From positions 1-57,242 of the forward strand of contig DATHVI010000067.1 of NCBI GenBank assembly GCA_035461385.1: 57,242 nt of DNA, written 5' to 3'. Each line of letters starts with the position of its first letter. Within the stretch, counting starts at the first letter, position 1. This document shows positions 55,546 through 57,242 of this stretch, one piece after another. The DNA comes from DATHVI01 sp035461385. GTDB taxonomy: Bacteria; Actinomycetota; Thermoleophilia; Solirubrobacterales; 70-9. The translations under genes were made by a program, and so were the position numbers. The notes beneath the pieces were generated by a model. That model did no database searches. It was not told where the DNA came from and was given only the letters and a program-made list of their open reading frames with translations.

Positions 55546-56484
55546 ATGCCCGAGAGCGTGACCGACGAAGAGCACACCGAGACCGAGCGTTCTCGCCGAA
55601 CCGAAGACGAACTGCTCTCGAAAGGGGCCGACCGGGCGACGCTCGACGTCGCCGGGGCGGCGCGGGCGCGGGAGGGGTTCGGCGCCCAGGCTCACGTCTG
55701 GCAGCGCGAGAAGGTGTTCGAGCTCTCGGACGTCTGGGTCAAGTACGCCGGCGTCCCGGCGGTGCGCAGCGTGACGATGAACATCCACAAGCATTCGATC
55801 ACGGCGCTGATCGGCCCCTCTGGGTGCGGCAAGAGCACGCTGCTTCGCACGCTCAACCGGATGAACGACCTCATCCCGACCGCGAGGGTCGAGGGCCAGA
55901 TCCTCTACCACGGCGAGGACCTCTACGCGCCCAAGGTCGACCCGGTCAGGGTTCGGCAGCTGATCGGGATGGTGTTCCAGAAGCCGAACCCGTTCCCGAA
56001 GTCGATCTACGAGAACGTCGCTTTCGGCCCCAAGGTGCTGGGGATGAGCGACGACCTCGACGGCCGCGTCCAGCGGGCGCTCGAGGGGGCGGCGCTCTGG
56101 GACGAGGTCAAGGACCGCCTCGACTCGAGCGCGCTCGGGATGTCGGGCGGCCAGCAGCAGCGACTGTGCATCGCTCGGGCGCTGGCCACCGATCCCGACG
56201 TGATCCTGATGGACGAGCCGTGCTCCGCCCTCGACCCGATCTCGACCGGGAAGATCGAGGACCTGATGCTCGAGCTGCGCGAGGACTACTCGATCGTGAT
56301 CGTCACCCACAACATGCAGCAGGCCGCCCGCGTCTCCGACGCGACTGCGTTCCTGATCGTCGAGATGCACGACGAAGGCAAGCACCGGACGGGCAAGGTC
56401 GTCGAGTACGACGACACCGAGAAGGTGTTCACCAACCCCTCCGACCAGCGGACGGAGGACTACGTCACCGGGAAGGTGGGCTGA
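55546..56484 (+). CDS. pstB: Phosphate ABC transporter ATP-binding protein PstB
   Basis: The protein has 312 residues. Walker A is GPSGCGKST, followed by LLRTLNRMNDLIP, typical of PstB. The Q-loop reads GMVFQKPNPFPKSIYENVAFG, the signature LGMSGGQQQRLCIARAL, and Walker B VILMDEPCSALDPISTG. An N-terminal extension of about 55 charged residues precedes the ATPase and is unusual. The phoU start overlaps the stop (TGATG). Confidence 0.96.
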   Translation: MPESVTDEEHTETERSRRTEDELLSKGADRATLDVAGAARAREGFGAQAHVWQREKVFELSDVWVKYAGVPAVRSVTMNIHKHSITALIGPSGCGKSTLLRTLNRMNDLIPTARVEGQILYHGEDLYAPKVDPVRVRQLIGMVFQKPNPFPKSIYENVAFGPKVLGMSDDLDGRVQRALEGAALWDEVKDRLDSSALGMSGGQQQRLCIARALATDPDVILMDEPCSALDPISTGKIEDLMLELREDYSIVIVTHNMQQAARVSDATAFLIVEMHDEGKHRTGKVVEYDDTEKVFTNPSDQRTEDYVTGKVG

Positions 56485-57185
56485 TGCCCGAGCAGGCGCG
56501 CGTCGCATACCAGGCGGACCTTCGAGAGCTCGAGGAGCGGGCCCTCGGCGGCCTCGACCTCGTCGCCCGGGCGCTCGAGCGGACGGTCGAGGCGGCTCAG
56601 CACCAGGACACCGAGCTGGCGGAGATCGTGATCGCCGACGACGACGTGATCGACGGCCGCTACCTCGAGATCCACCAATCGATCCTGACGCTGCTCGCAA
56701 CTCAGGCTCCGGTGGCCACCGACCTGCGCCTGATCGCGGCGCTCCTCCACGTGATGAAGAACATCGAGCGGATGGGCGATCAGTGCGTGAACGTCGCCAA
56801 GCTGATCCCGGTCGCGGGCCACGAGCCGCCCGCCGACGAGCGGATCCTGCGCGACATCCTGACTATGGGCCAGCAGGTCGGAAGCCTGGTCTCGCAGGCG
56901 AAGCGGGCGTTCGCCGACCGCGACGTCGAGCTCGCTCGCGACCTCGTCCGCCAGGACGACGTCGTCGATCGGATGAACCGGGAGATCTTCCAGATCGCGC
57001 TCGAGATCGGCGACGACCACGACCGCCGCGAGTGGGCGATGACGATGATCCTCGTCGCCCGCGCGATCGAGCGGATCGGCGACAACGCCGTCGACATCGG
57101 CGAGCAGGTGGCGTTTGTCGTCACCGGCCTGTTCCGCGAGTTCGAAGACTCCTCGCATCCGGGCGAGCCGGTCGCACGCGCGTAG
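56484..57185 (+). CDS. phoU: Phosphate regulator PhoU
   Basis: The protein has 233 residues in two similar three-helix-bundle halves. Each half has the metal-binding E-x3-D pattern: HVMKNIERMGDQCVNVA and LVARAIERIGDNAVDIGEQ. PhoU dampens the Pst system and passes its state to the histidine kinase, preventing phosphate poisoning. It is the last gene of the pst operon; the 57 nt after it contain nothing that I can name. Confidence 0.95.
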   Translation: MPEQARVAYQADLRELEERALGGLDLVARALERTVEAAQHQDTELAEIVIADDDVIDGRYLEIHQSILTLLATQAPVATDLRLIAALLHVMKNIERMGDQCVNVAKLIPVAGHEPPADERILRDILTMGQQVGSLVSQAKRAFADRDVELARDLVRQDDVVDRMNREIFQIALEIGDDHDRREWAMTMILVARAIERIGDNAVDIGEQVAFVVTGLFREFEDSSHPGEPVARA

Positions 57186-57242
57186 GCTCCCGCTCGTCGC
57201 TTCGGGGGGGATCACGGCATCGGGCGCTATGCGGCGGCGACG

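Noticed and set aside
55508..55561. 17-codon frame between pstA and pstB
   Set aside because: It overlaps the pstA stop and the pstB start but has no features beyond length; at most a coupling device.
1..57242. CRISPR arrays, insertion sequences, phage genes, rRNA and tRNA genes
   Set aside because: I looked for regularly spaced repeats, transposase motifs and tRNA-like T-arms; the only T-arm found belongs to tmRNA.

Overview
This 57 kb window is very GC-rich chromosomal DNA from a Gram-positive-type actinobacterium. A deep-branching class such as Thermoleophilia (Solirubrobacterales) is my best guess. The grounds are the base composition, several probable F420-dependent enzymes, an Rpf-type cell-wall enzyme, a two-domain LigD-like ligase and a 2-oxoacid:ferredoxin oxidoreductase. 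The taxonomy is inference. There are no phage genes, insertion sequences, CRISPR arrays or rRNA genes. The DNA reads as ordinary chromosome with two unusual accessory clusters.

Layout. 1-4,027: the 3' end of secA, an NTF2-like protein, prfB with a programmed frameshift, and an exported cupredoxin next to a multicopper oxidase. 4,076-8,725: a FIST sensor protein, nadC, a GNAT acetyltransferase, an Fpg-type glycosylase (minus strand) and nadA. 8,882-11,788: three overlapping genes resembling methylamine dehydrogenase (Mau) parts: a MauE-thioredoxin fusion, a MauA-like Cys-rich Tat protein, and a CcdA-like membrane protein with a probable beta-propeller. 12,669-19,784: a signalling cluster of two paralogous Ser/Thr kinases, two small membrane-anchored Pro-rich proteins, an Arg-rich 47-residue peptide, an ABC exporter and a two-component system. 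Its units are headed by copies of one palindromic operator. 19,879-27,761: split transketolase, a rhodanese, ftsE-ftsX, an S41 protease, an RNase II/R family enzyme and smpB. 27,835-36,587: an HhH protein, a flavin disulfide reductase, a LigD-like ligase, an M1 peptidase, a metallo-beta-lactamase fold enzyme, an HxlR regulator without a normal start codon, and two F420-type enzymes. 36,908-37,271 (minus): the tmRNA gene ssrA. 37,375-44,511: korAB, a MacB-type ABC transporter and an F420:NADP reductase-like protein. 44,583-50,888: assorted housekeeping genes including lipoate ligase, an Rpf-like transglycosylase, two crotonases, an HD protein and uppP. 50,952-57,185: a cold-shock protein, a PhoB-like regulator and pstSCAB-phoU.

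How the genes work together. The phosphate block is a coherent regulon: two boxes of 11-bp direct repeats flank the response-regulator gene, one upstream of it and one upstream of pstS. smpB and ssrA supply both parts of trans-translation, with the predicted tag ANKHEYALAA. ftsEX sits beside cell-wall-associated functions. The 12.6-19.8 kb cluster looks like an auto-controlled envelope signalling and export system. I know of no described equivalent.

Many genes have a TAnnnT element only 6-9 nt before the start codon and no Shine-Dalgarno sequence, which suggests leaderless transcription. A minority carry very strong Shine-Dalgarno sequences. A dispersed repeat of about 70 bp occurs three times, each time just past the end of a gene. 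All calls come from reading the sequence by eye; no database search was run.
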